DNA from: Flavobacteriaceae bacterium
GTDB lineage: Bacteria; Bacteroidota; Bacteroidia; Flavobacteriales; Flavobacteriaceae
Reading direction: 5' to 3'
Assembly (NCBI GenBank): GCA_002862645.1
Contig: PKDQ01000031.1
Span: forward strand, 1-41,546
Length of the DNA: 41,546 nucleotides
The translations under genes and the position numbers were made by a program. Below, piece after piece: positions 1 through 7,766 of the stretch. How positions within the stretch are numbered: the first letter of the stretch is position 1; each line of letters begins with the position of its first letter. Under the pieces are notes generated by a model, which worked only from the letters and a program-made list of their open reading frames with translations, ran no database searches and had not been told where the DNA came from.

Positions 1-1032
1 TCCTGCTGTAGTTGAATCAACTGTACTTGTGGCTGTAATATTAGCCGATATATTACCATCAAAGTTGTCTGTAGCCGTAGCGCCAGCATCTGTGTATGTA
101 GCACCTTGGTTTACGGAGACTGTAGTAAGACCATTTCGAGTTATTACCGGAGCTTCTGTATCTAAAACATTAACTATTCTTATAAGTGCCGAGGCAGTAT
201 TGCCAGCTGCATCTGCAACATTGTAAGTAACTGTGTATGTTCCGGCTGCGCTTGTGTCAACTGTACTTGTGGCTGTAATATTAGCCGATATATTACCGTC
301 TACATTGTCTGAAGCTGTTGCACCAGCATCTGTGTATGTAGCGCCTTGGTTTACTGAGACTGGTGATGTACCCGATAGTGTAATAACTGGAGCTTCTGTA
401 TCTAATACATTTACTGTCCTTACTTTTTGTGTTGCAGAATTTCCAGATGAGTCATTAACATTGTATGTTATGAAATAAGTTCCTGCAACATTTACATTTA
501 CAGAGCCCGCTATGACTATTACGCTAGTATAACTGATCCCTGGATGATCAACAGCAGTTGCATTAGGTTCAGTGTAAGTACCTCCTTGATTTATTAAGAG
601 AGGATCGTCACCAAGTAGTGTTATAATTGGAGCTACAGTATCTACAACTGTGACTGTTCTAGTTTTTTGAATAGCTGGATTTCCTGCAGTGTCAGTAACG
701 TCATATGTAAGCGTGTAAGTCCCTGGGATAGATGTATCTACAGTTCCAGAAATAGTTACATTCGCAACTAAATTATTATCAATATTATCTGTTACTGTAT
801 ATCCAGGATCAGTATATGTTTCATTATTGTTAATTGAAAAATTACTCCCGCCCACAAGGGTTATAACAGGAGCTTCATTATCCAAAGTTTCTTTTAAAAT
901 TGGTGCTCTGCTAAAGCTATTTATCTTTAAGTTTTCAGATGATGTAGTGCCGTGTAGAAATTCAAGTGTATTCCCGTAAAGAAAACTAGAAAAAAAAAGC
1001 ACTACAAAATGTAATATATATTTCAATTTCAA
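1..1032 (-). CDS. Secreted protein with tandem 80-residue Ig-like (DUF5011/HYR-type) repeats, partial
   Basis: The C-terminus lies beyond the window. I translated the minus strand from a TTG codon at 1030-1032, giving MKLKYILHFVVLFFSSFLYG, a good signal peptide. A region of about 45 residues without recognisable domains is followed by repeats opening with a D-x-x-AP-V/I-ITL motif and carrying TYTDxGATAxDN, GTYTVTYNVxDxAGN and a closing RxVxV strand. This pattern is typical of DUF5011/HYR immunoglobulin-like domains in Bacteroidota surface proteins. Repeat borders fall exactly 240 bp apart (near 151, 391, 631 and 871), so at least three full units and one partial unit are present. The two units nearest the window edge are nearly identical in DNA. 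The protein is probably an exported adhesin or a stalk that presents a C-terminal domain; a type IX secretion signal would lie outside the window. The TTG start is inferred because no in-frame ATG precedes the signal peptide. Confidence 0.8.
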   Translation of the reverse strand, partial: MKLKYILHFVVLFFSSFLYGNTLEFLHGTTSSENLKINSFSRAPILKETLDNEAPVITLVGGSNFSINNNETYTDPGYTVTDNIDNNLVANVTISGTVDTSIPGTYTLTYDVTDTAGNPAIQKTRTVTVVDTVAPIITLLGDDPLLINQGGTYTEPNATAVDHPGISYTSVIVIAGSVNVNVAGTYFITYNVNDSSGNSATQKVRTVNVLDTEAPVITLSGTSPVSVNQGATYTDAGATASDNVDGNISANITATSTVDTSAAGTYTVTYNVADAAGNTASALIRIVNVLDTEAPVITRNGLTTVSVNQGATYTDAGATATDNFDGNISANITATSTVDSTTAG

Positions 1033-1062
1033 TTGGTTATTTTATTTAAAATCAACCTTATA

Positions 1063-1070
1063 CAAATATA
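1063..1070 (-). promoter_or_regulatory. Putative -7 promoter element for the Ig-repeat protein
   Basis: The minus strand reads TATATTTG, an exact match to the Bacteroidota -7 consensus TAnnTTTG, about 30 nt upstream of the proposed TTG start. No clear TTG -33 element is visible; upstream there is only an A/T-rich tract. Confidence 0.45.
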
Positions 1071-1242
1071 GTTACTTATTATTTATAATTTTTTTTTGAC
1101 AGTATATGTAAACAGTTATTATTAAAACGCAATTAATATGTATTTTATTTCAACTTGTTTGAAGAATTTTTAATTAAACATAACGGTTTTTATGTAAAAA
1201 AAAAATCTGATAAATCTAAACCTAATAAAAATAAAGTATAAA

Positions 1243-1268
1243 AAAACCCCACCAAGAGGTGAGGTTTT
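1243..1268 (-). terminator. Rho-independent terminator after the 64-residue protein gene
   Basis: An 11-bp stem (AAAACCTCACC paired with GGTGGGGTTTT, one G-T wobble) encloses a 4-nt loop and runs into T residues on the minus strand. It lies 24 bp past the stop codon of the gene ending at 1292. Confidence 0.8.
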
Positions 1269-1291
1269 GATTGTATTAACAGCTTAAATTA

Positions 1292-1486
1292 TTAAGCCTT
1301 TTTAACAAAAGGAAGGCCGGTACGCTCGTTTTCAACAACTTTCTTACCTGCTGGCAAATCACAAGCGTTGTCGCGCTGATCTTTAGCAAAATAATAAATT
1401 GTTTGATTTCTTCCTCCTTTAAGAGTTACATCTTTAGTGTGCAGGTAATAAGTTTTACCCTTACTGTTTTCAAATGAGTATGCCAT
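1292..1486 (-). CDS. Small conserved protein of unknown function (64 aa)
   Basis: This basic 64-residue protein starts at ATG 1484-1486. It has no signal peptide or membrane segment. Recognisable pieces are SKGKTYYLH near the N-terminus, an RNQTIYYFAKD strand and an ERTGLPFVKK tail. From memory, short proteins of the form 'SKGKTYYLHxKxVxLRGG...IYFFAK...NPRTGLPFLKK' occur in Bacteroidota and cyanobacteria without an assigned function. It looks like a single-copy all-beta fold. It has its own terminator at 1243-1268 and AT-rich flanks on both sides, so it is probably monocistronic. The 279 bp upstream (1487-1765) hold nothing I can identify. Confidence 0.75.
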   Translation of the reverse strand: MAYSFENSKGKTYYLHTKDVTLKGGRNQTIYYFAKDQRDNACDLPAGKKVVENERTGLPFVKKA

Positions 1487-1765
1487 ATTTATTAAATTTT
1501 TATAAAGTTAATAAAAAAAAAATACATCTAACCTGTAAATGACATAAAAGCGCATGTTTTATTCACATATTCTATAATTTAATGAGATTTAAATCAGAAT
1601 TTTATCATGCATATTTTTTTTTATTTTTAACTTATTCATAATGTGTTAGTTATTAAATAATTAAAAAATCCATTTTGTTACATAAGAAATTAAAGTAAAC
1701 CACATTAACAAATAATTATTAATCAAAAAGATGCATTATTGTTAATAAGGTGTGTTGTTATAGGC

Positions 1766-1942
1766 TCATAAAACGGCTGTAAATCGTTTTAAGATAATAG
1801 GGTTGTAAATACCTGTAGATACACTAAAACTTGATTTATTCTCTGCAGCAAAAACAACAAAAGACTTCCCCTGTTGTTTCAAAACCTCAGTCATCGCACA
1901 ACCAGCGAGACCAAAACCTACAATAAGTACATCACGTTGCGT
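1766..1942 (-). pseudogene. Truncated remnant of an FAD-dependent oxidoreductase (N-terminal Rossmann segment)
   Basis: The minus strand encodes about 58 residues: RDVLIVGFGLAGCAMTEVLK, then a QQGKSFVVF strand, then a segment ending YNPIILKRFTAVL and a TGA. The GxGxxG-like VGFGLAG motif and the following beta strand are the FAD-binding start of a DadA/glycine-oxidase-like oxidoreductase, a family normally several hundred residues long. There is no in-frame ATG at the expected start: the frame runs back into the gldN terminator. Nothing recognisable follows the TGA. From memory, such an oxidoreductase often lies behind gldN in Flavobacteriaceae, so this is probably the relic of that gene. An open frame running upstream to 2248 is only antisense or out-of-frame extension through gldN. 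Confidence 0.6.
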
Positions 1943-1967
1943 AAAAAAACCCACAGCTGTGGGTTTT
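1943..1967 (-). terminator. Rho-independent terminator of the gld operon
   Basis: A perfect inverted repeat, two 11-base arms (AAAACCCACAG and CTGTGGGTTTT), lies 7 bp after the gldN stop and continues into a T-run on the minus strand. It closes the gldK-gldL-gldM-gldN unit. Confidence 0.85.
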
Positions 1968-1973
1968 GATTGA

Positions 1974-2801
1974 TTAGTTAGACCAAAGATCTTGCTCAAA
2001 ATCTCGAATAATGTTCTTAAGCCTTTCGGATTCAATAAGTTGCATAAACGGATCATCAACATACTGATCAATAGGGCGGTCGTTGAAAACATTATCAATT
2101 GCGTAAATACGTGCCGTAAAGCGCCTAGAAGACAAAAGCTGGTCAAATGAAATACGACTGGCATTATTTTTATTATCAAAAACAAGTTGCTTATGTAGAA
2201 TTGGCCGCAAGTCTTTGTACCACAACCAGAATAAATCAACAGCGTCATTGTTGTCGAGGTTATTCATGTCCTTCCCCCGAGGCATAATACCAAGTAGTCT
2301 AAAGCGTAATTCACCGATACGTTTATCTACATACCATATTCCTTTGAGTTTGTACGAAACAATATCCATAGATCTTAGGGGAACTACTTCTGGTCCGTCA
2401 CGGTTTTCAAGCCGTTTTAGGTATGTTTCTTTGTCAAATAGCTCCGTGAAGTTGGGATTTGCATCATTATAAATATCTTGAATCTGCCCATCAAGAATTG
2501 CCTCCTTTATAGTGCGCCAAAGGGATTTACGTTCGTTAGTGTAAAGTCCATCTTTTGGAAAAAGTAAAGGATGATTGAATTTTTCGCTTAGATCAACCTC
2601 CTCATAAACAATCTTACTCCACATGATATCTTTCTGATCTAAAAAGGGATACGAAAGAATTTTTTTTTCTGAAAGCTGTTTGATTTGTTCTTCAGATAAA
2701 ACACCTATTTCGGAAGGCTTATCAGCGTTAAGTATATTAATTTGGGCATGCAGAAAAACACTGCAGATTAGGATTGTCAAAAAAGCAATTAGATTTTTCA
2801 T
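1974..2801 (-). CDS. gldN: Gliding motility / type IX secretion protein GldN (PorN)
   Basis: A 275-residue periplasmic protein with a signal peptide (MKNLIAFLTILICSVFLHA, probable cut before Gln20). Body motifs DIMWSKIVYEEVDLSEKFNHP, SLWRTIKEAILDGQI, IVSYKLKGIWYVDKRIGELRFRLLGI and DLFWLWYKDLR are characteristic of the GldN/PorN family. GldN associates with the lipoprotein GldK to form a ring beneath the outer membrane and contacts the GldM periplasmic shaft, supporting type IX secretion and gliding. The ATG overlaps the gldM stop by one base (TAATG), implying translational coupling. It is the last gene of the cluster and is followed directly by a strong hairpin terminator. Confidence 0.95.
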   Translation of the reverse strand: MKNLIAFLTILICSVFLHAQINILNADKPSEIGVLSEEQIKQLSEKKILSYPFLDQKDIMWSKIVYEEVDLSEKFNHPLLFPKDGLYTNERKSLWRTIKEAILDGQIQDIYNDANPNFTELFDKETYLKRLENRDGPEVVPLRSMDIVSYKLKGIWYVDKRIGELRFRLLGIMPRGKDMNNLDNNDAVDLFWLWYKDLRPILHKQLVFDNKNNASRISFDQLLSSRRFTARIYAIDNVFNDRPIDQYVDDPFMQLIESERLKNIIRDFEQDLWSN

Positions 2802-4504
2802 TATTTAATTGTTAGGGCAAAGTCTGTTACTTTAATATCATCTATAACTTGGGTTTCCGTTTTTACCTGAGCTTCAATATTATAAACAAAAATTATATCT
2901 CCACGTGATGCATTATCCAAATAAGAACGAATAACGCGAGAGTCTTTAATTTTATTAGAATTAATGGGTATTGCCGCTCTACTACCCACTTTAATGTTAA
3001 AGCGCTTTACAGTCACATTCAGATTGTAGTCAAAGTCATCAGGAAATTTAGCTGCAATGGTACCAGCCGGAACATATTCTCTGATGATTTCACCACTGTT
3101 GAATTTACCAAGACGCTCACCCAAATCAATAGAACCTAAGGCAGGCGGTAATGGTTTAATCCTAAAGTCTTGTCCAGGGGCGTTAATAGTCGATCCGTTA
3201 ATTTCTCCAGAAACAAAAATACGCATGCTCTCACCTACTTTATCTCCATCTGGAATAGCCTCAAATTTTAATCCACTACGGCGTACTTTACCATTTGTAG
3301 CACGAACGCTTAATTTATTGTTCGGAATACCAGGAATTGAAATAGATAAATCGTTGGGCAATCCGCGATATACAACCTTCATTTGATCAGCAGAAATAAC
3401 AGCGTCATTGGGTTTGTCAATCACAGAAATTACTTGTGCTACATCAACAGACTGTTCCTTATTATTACGCTCGAAAAATAGTTTACCTGTCAACTTATAA
3501 GAACCTGGTATACTAAAGCGTTTATTTAGTTGAACACCACCTGCAGCAATTTCGAAATCTCTGCCTTGACGCATAGGTCTATCGTTGAGCGATAACTCAA
3601 CTCTGTCGGGCTTAAAGTTAGAGTCTTTTTTACCCATAACAATAGAGGCATCAACTAATTCAGTTGTGTAATAAGACGACTTTGACGTTTCCAAAAGAGT
3701 TTGGTATTTGTTAAGCCCACCCTCGTGTGCATTAATGGTACTCAACATATTTTCCAATATTTTATTTTCAACAAATCGAATATCAGATTGAATTTTAGTG
3801 AGTTTAGATAAAGATGCTATTAATGGAAATCCTTTATAATGGTAGTCTAAGAAAGGTTGTTGTTTCCCATCTCTATTCAAAACCATTTCCGAATATTCGA
3901 AACGCGAAAATAGATCATCAAGAAAAGAAAAATCAAAATCGGCATATTCACCCTCAGGAGAACCTTCTAATGGGGGGTCCTTTTCAATATCAGATGATAA
4001 AAAAGTATCTAGCACTTGTTGTATTTTAGCAGGAAAATTTGCAAAACGATCTACAAATTCTTGTCCTGAATCGGAATAAACATTACCAATAAAAAAAAGT
4101 TCATCAAGATATTGAGACTTATCCATTACTTGATAGTCTATAATACTATCCGTTATTCCTGTTTCAACATCCTCACGTGCAATACGATAGCCATTTTCAC
4201 CTGTACCAATCAAGCGGTTTTTAAGCGTATCAATGTAGTTAAAGTATCCATCAACTATGAGCTGAACTTTAGGTGCGCTTTGGGCAGCAACTTTATAATA
4301 ATCATTGTTACTATTATTACTAAACAAGCTGTATTTCTCATTACTATCCATAACCAAGTCTTGAGTTGCAGTAGCAATATCATCGTTAATTAAACCTAAG
4401 GTGGCCAGTACTTCCTTACTAATATTCAAGGCCAACATGGCGATGAATACCAAGTACATCATATTGATCATTTTTTGCCTAGTATCCTGTTTTCCTGCAG
4501 CCAT
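2801..4504 (-). CDS. gldM: Gliding motility / type IX secretion protein GldM (PorM)
   Basis: This 567-residue inner-membrane protein has a short cytoplasmic start (MAAGKQDTRQ), one transmembrane helix (about residues 13-33, MMYLVFIAMLALNISKEVL) and a long periplasmic region of mostly beta domains. That is the known GldM/PorM plan: its helix joins the GldL helices in a proton-driven motor and its dimeric shaft spans the periplasm to GldK/GldN. It is somewhat longer than the roughly 510 residues I recall for Flavobacterium GldM; the extra length may lie in the acidic segment DIEKDPPLEGSPEGEY. It starts 2 bp after the gldL stop and its own stop overlaps the gldN start. Confidence 0.95.
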   Translation of the reverse strand: MAAGKQDTRQKMINMMYLVFIAMLALNISKEVLATLGLINDDIATATQDLVMDSNEKYSLFSNNSNNDYYKVAAQSAPKVQLIVDGYFNYIDTLKNRLIGTGENGYRIAREDVETGITDSIIDYQVMDKSQYLDELFFIGNVYSDSGQEFVDRFANFPAKIQQVLDTFLSSDIEKDPPLEGSPEGEYADFDFSFLDDLFSRFEYSEMVLNRDGKQQPFLDYHYKGFPLIASLSKLTKIQSDIRFVENKILENMLSTINAHEGGLNKYQTLLETSKSSYYTTELVDASIVMGKKDSNFKPDRVELSLNDRPMRQGRDFEIAAGGVQLNKRFSIPGSYKLTGKLFFERNNKEQSVDVAQVISVIDKPNDAVISADQMKVVYRGLPNDLSISIPGIPNNKLSVRATNGKVRRSGLKFEAIPDGDKVGESMRIFVSGEINGSTINAPGQDFRIKPLPPALGSIDLGERLGKFNSGEIIREYVPAGTIAAKFPDDFDYNLNVTVKRFNIKVGSRAAIPINSNKIKDSRVIRSYLDNASRGDIIFVYNIEAQVKTETQVIDDIKVTDFALTIK

Positions 4505-4506
4505 CT

Positions 4507-5112
4507 TTATTTTTTCATTGCCCCTAAAATCTCGGCATATTTTGCATTAAGGTCAGCAACTGTGCTTTTCATAGTAGCCAATTCAACATGTAAAGCATTC
4601 ATGCTATCTACTACATCTATGTGAGCTTTTGGCTCTGTAGCGACAGCATCTTTCGTAGCGCTGTAGGCCGATGCAAGCTGATCTAATGCTACATTTGTTT
4701 GAGTAACGTTATTATTCAAACTAATCATGTTTTCAGAAAAATCAGTAGGAACTTCTAAAGATCCTGTTGCGCTAACCGCAGATGTTATGTTAGTGCCTAA
4801 AGTTTCAAGCTGTACTGTAGCGCGCTGATAAGCAGCCTTAAGGGCTTGTGCCTCAGCAGAAATATCAGATAAATCTGTTGCTTCCTCAGGATCTGTGGAT
4901 GAGGATTCACTTGCTGTATAATAACCCCTTAAACCTGCAATAAGGAAAATCACAGCTTCTGTAACTAAACCTGCTGTAAGCCATGTGTTTCCTGAAAAAA
5001 TAAAGTCATTGTGTGTTATTTTTAGTAATGCACCAATAATAACAATTGATGCACCTGCTCCAAAAAGGAGTTCTAAAATATTTTCTGGAATTGGAAATTT
5101 ATTTTTTTTCAT
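4507..5112 (-). CDS. gldL: Gliding motility / type IX secretion motor protein GldL (PorL)
   Basis: A 201-residue protein with two N-terminal transmembrane helices (about 15-31 and 43-61) and a cytoplasmic, partly coiled-coil C-terminal region rich in Ala, Thr and Ser. The first helix ends in Lys31 (ALLKITH) and the second contains Glu52 (LVTEAVIFL). By alignment from memory these match the conserved Lys and Glu implicated in proton flow through the GldLM motor. GldL forms the pentameric stator with GldM. The gene lies 6 bp after gldK. The N-terminus (MKKNKFPIPENILELLFGAG) seems slightly longer than in Flavobacterium. Confidence 0.93.
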   Translation of the reverse strand: MKKNKFPIPENILELLFGAGASIVIIGALLKITHNDFIFSGNTWLTAGLVTEAVIFLIAGLRGYYTASESSSTDPEEATDLSDISAEAQALKAAYQRATVQLETLGTNITSAVSATGSLEVPTDFSENMISLNNNVTQTNVALDQLASAYSATKDAVATEPKAHIDVVDSMNALHVELATMKSTVADLNAKYAEILGAMKK

Positions 5113-5118
5113 ATTATG

Positions 5119-6570
5119 TTATTGTTGAATTTTATTTGTTCCTAAATAATTTCGTACCAAGCGGAATCCAGTATAACTCCTTGAGCTGTCTGCGTACTCA
5201 TAGTCTCTTGAAGCTACACGCAGATAATAAGCAACATCTTTCCAAGAACCTCCTCGAACAACTTTTTGTTTATCCTCAAAATTATCATAATTAGGATTTG
5301 CAGAGGTAAGAAAATCATATGTAGTTTTAGAATATGTTGAGTTTGTCCATTCCGACACATTACCAGCCATATTATAGAGACCATAATCATTAGGGTCAAA
5401 AGAGTTTGCTTCAACCGTATAGAGAGCCTCGTCTGCAACATAGTTACCACGTTTGGGCTTAAAGTTGGCCATAAAGCATCCTCTGTCGTCTGTCAAGTAT
5501 GGACCTCCCCAAGGATAAGTGGCGGATTCTATACCACCACGGGCAGCATATTCCCACTCCGCTTCGGTTGGAAGCCTAAACTTCGCTGAGTTAGACTTTC
5601 GCTTTTTTCTACTTTTTAGATAATCGTTTCTGATTTTTGTGCGCCAATGTGCAAATGCGCGCGCTTGATACCAGTTAATTCCTACAACTGGATACGATGC
5701 ATACGCTTGATGCCAAAAATAATCGTTGTGCATAGGCTCATTGTAACTGTATTTGAAATCTTTTATCCAAACCGTGGTGTCTGGGTATATTTCAGGTGCT
5801 TGATAGTGAACATATTCAGATCGTGCGCTGTCAGGGTTCTGAATTGCTTTTTCAAAATTTACACTAGCAAAACGATATTTTAAAAATTTAGTGTTGAATA
5901 CAGGGTCTCCAGCAAACCACTCACTTTCTGGCAAATAGATAATCTCTTCTATAACACGAGCATATTCTGCATTTGGATATTCTTCACGGTCTTTGACAAC
6001 ATCAACATCTCTGTTAAGAGGAAGGCTAAAATGAAATAAGGAATCAGGAGCATCTTCTGTTTCATAATAATTTGAAACTGCGTCTGAAAAGCTTTCTTCC
6101 AAGAATTGCTGATATCCGCTTTTATCCTCGTCTTCAGTTTCTTGTAATTCACCCATATCGTATTTAGGTAAATAAGCTAAAATAGGGTTCTCATCAATTT
6201 CATCATCAGTTGTGGGAAATTCAGAAACAGAAAAATATCCACCACTTGACAGGGCGGCTTTTGCCAATTCGGTACGAATAATAGAATCTTTTACCCATTC
6301 TACAAATTGTCGGTATTCTGCGTTGGTGATTTCTGTATCATCCATCCAAAAAGATCGCAAACTGACTGTTTGGGTTGAGTTATCGTTAGCAGCTAGAACA
6401 TCTTCATCAGAGGAACCCATGATGAATGAGCCGCCAGGAATTAAAACCATTCCGTGAGGTTTTTGTGGGTAAAACTTTTTTTGCTTTACCCCGACAAGCT
6501 CACCTTGATTTGATTTACCACAACCAATTAAGGTAAATGTGGCAACATAAAATAACAGTAACTTTCTCAT
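5119..6570 (-). CDS. gldK: Gliding motility lipoprotein GldK (PorK), SUMF1/FGE-like fold
   Basis: This 483-residue protein begins with a lipoprotein signal, lipobox LIGC with Cys17. A formylglycine-generating-enzyme-like domain follows: HGMVLIPGGSFIMGSSDED, FWMDDTEITNAEYRQFVEW, VVGINWYQARAFAHW, FRLPTEAEWEYAARGG, YNMAGNVSEWTNS and VVRGGSWKD. GldK forms the outer-membrane-anchored ring of the type IX secretion system with GldN and is structural rather than catalytic. An acidic insertion between the two halves of the fold (about residues 115-280) is usual for GldK compared with SUMF1. It is the first gene of gldKLMN and has its own candidate promoter at 6614-6621. Confidence 0.95.
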   Translation of the reverse strand: MRKLLLFYVATFTLIGCGKSNQGELVGVKQKKFYPQKPHGMVLIPGGSFIMGSSDEDVLAANDNSTQTVSLRSFWMDDTEITNAEYRQFVEWVKDSIIRTELAKAALSSGGYFSVSEFPTTDDEIDENPILAYLPKYDMGELQETEDEDKSGYQQFLEESFSDAVSNYYETEDAPDSLFHFSLPLNRDVDVVKDREEYPNAEYARVIEEIIYLPESEWFAGDPVFNTKFLKYRFASVNFEKAIQNPDSARSEYVHYQAPEIYPDTTVWIKDFKYSYNEPMHNDYFWHQAYASYPVVGINWYQARAFAHWRTKIRNDYLKSRKKRKSNSAKFRLPTEAEWEYAARGGIESATYPWGGPYLTDDRGCFMANFKPKRGNYVADEALYTVEANSFDPNDYGLYNMAGNVSEWTNSTYSKTTYDFLTSANPNYDNFEDKQKVVRGGSWKDVAYYLRVASRDYEYADSSRSYTGFRLVRNYLGTNKIQQ

Positions 6571-6613
6571 TCAATTTTAAGTATTATTCAGTTTACATAT
6601 AAATGGAATTCTT

Positions 6614-6621
6614 CAAAAATA
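6614..6621 (-). promoter_or_regulatory. Putative -7 promoter element of gldKLMN
   Basis: The minus strand reads TATTTTTG, an exact TAnnTTTG match about 44 nt upstream of the gldK ATG and just past the stop of the arginase-like gene (6628). No clear TTG -33 is visible, so support is moderate. Confidence 0.4.
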
Positions 6622-6627
6622 TGGAAT

Positions 6628-7764
6628 TTAATGCATACTTCGCTTAACTGATTTCCACCAACGGCTAGGAATTTCTCCTTTTTGCGCCAATCGGTAATCT
6701 TTTTCAGAACATGGTAATAACGTAACTTGATCATTATTATTATTTTTTCCTCCTTTTGGAACTTCAATCCACCAACGCTTACTTTTCTCACTTCTGTAAA
6801 AAATGAGCTCTGTTTGGTCTTGTGGAACAACGAATTTTGTACAAACTTCGTGTGTTGAAAATGGATATTCATTCACACGATGACAATATCCTTCAAGCAC
6901 ATACCATATCATTTGTGCGAGTAACTGATCCGTTCTTTGGCTATCAGATATGTTAAATACACCCAAAACACTAAGCCTATCACTCAAGCCCGCATAACGC
7001 ATAAGCATGCAGATTTGTGAGCCATCAAAGCCGTTGGGCAAGCCCTTGGGATTGTCTAATTCGCTTGCTTTAATAGTATTCAAATCAACAGATAATATGT
7101 CGGTGTCTCTTAAAATTGGTTCAGACTCGTGAATGTCAGCCGATATATCCCCTAACCGATAAGCATCAAAAAAGAGTTTTTGCATAAGATCAAGCTCTTC
7201 CTGTGAAATATAATATGATTGATATCCTAGATTGGTAAATTGTTTTAAATTATTTGGTTTATCGCTAATTATTTTTGACATATAGCTGTCGTCTGAAACC
7301 AAAACGCCAGGTTCTCCAAAATCAAAACGCGCATCAATAGAAGTTAAATTGACATACGTATTCATGCCGCTCAATCCCCTAAACATACCAAGAGTATTTT
7401 CCTGATCACCTCCAACAACAATAGTAAGTATGTTACGCTGATGTAATTCTTTAATCAACGATTTTAATGCAAATAAGGTGTCCTTGGGATGGTCTCCACT
7501 GTGCAAAACACCAAGATCGGCGCATATAAAATCCCAATTCCCATTAAAAAGTTGATAAAATTGTTGTCGGAAACGCAAATGAAGTGGTTCTCCTTTAATC
7601 AAACGCGGCTCTAAGGTTACCACGGCAACACCAACATCGGTCAGTTCGGGGATTCCGTCTTTTTGGGTATGAATAAGAAGTTTGCGGCCTATAACTTGAT
7701 CAGGCAGCATCAGGTTGTGTGCCAATAGTCGATCGTCAATCGGATTTAAAAAGTCAAAATCCAC
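6628..7764 (-). CDS. Arginase/formimidoylglutamase-fold protein with degenerate metal site
   Basis: A 378-residue ureohydrolase-fold protein starting at GTG 7762-7764, 2 bp after the topA stop. The three family motifs are in order but altered. GGDH is GGDQ (Gln121 replaces His). DAHxD is DARFD (Asp144, Arg146, Asp148). SxDxD is SVDLN (Asp227, Asn229). Three of the six residues that bind the two manganese ions in arginases, agmatinases and formimidoylglutamases are therefore replaced, so hydrolase activity is unlikely. The C-terminal region (FYRSEKSKRWWIEVP, RLAQKGEIPSRWWKSVKR) is not part of a standard arginase. Databases tend to call such flavobacterial genes formimidoylglutamase. There is no hut gene in this window; its place between topA and gldK hints at a structural or regulatory role (inference). 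Confidence 0.8.
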   Translation of the reverse strand: MDFDFLNPIDDRLLAHNLMLPDQVIGRKLLIHTQKDGIPELTDVGVAVVTLEPRLIKGEPLHLRFRQQFYQLFNGNWDFICADLGVLHSGDHPKDTLFALKSLIKELHQRNILTIVVGGDQENTLGMFRGLSGMNTYVNLTSIDARFDFGEPGVLVSDDSYMSKIISDKPNNLKQFTNLGYQSYYISQEELDLMQKLFFDAYRLGDISADIHESEPILRDTDILSVDLNTIKASELDNPKGLPNGFDGSQICMLMRYAGLSDRLSVLGVFNISDSQRTDQLLAQMIWYVLEGYCHRVNEYPFSTHEVCTKFVVPQDQTELIFYRSEKSKRWWIEVPKGGKNNNNDQVTLLPCSEKDYRLAQKGEIPSRWWKSVKRSMH

Positions 7765-7766
7765 TT

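Noticed and set aside
29-478. Two plus-strand open frames (29-226 and 233-478)
   Set aside because: They are antisense shadows of the 240-bp repeats of the minus-strand Ig-repeat gene; their similarity to each other only reflects that repeat.
1-900. Regular 240-bp repeats as a possible CRISPR or satellite array
   Set aside because: The repeats are in frame, code for Ig-like domains, and lack the repeat and spacer sizes of CRISPR.
1766-2248. A 160-residue minus-strand open frame
   Set aside because: Its first part runs out of frame through gldN and across the terminator; only the last 58 codons carry an oxidoreductase signature, reported as a remnant.
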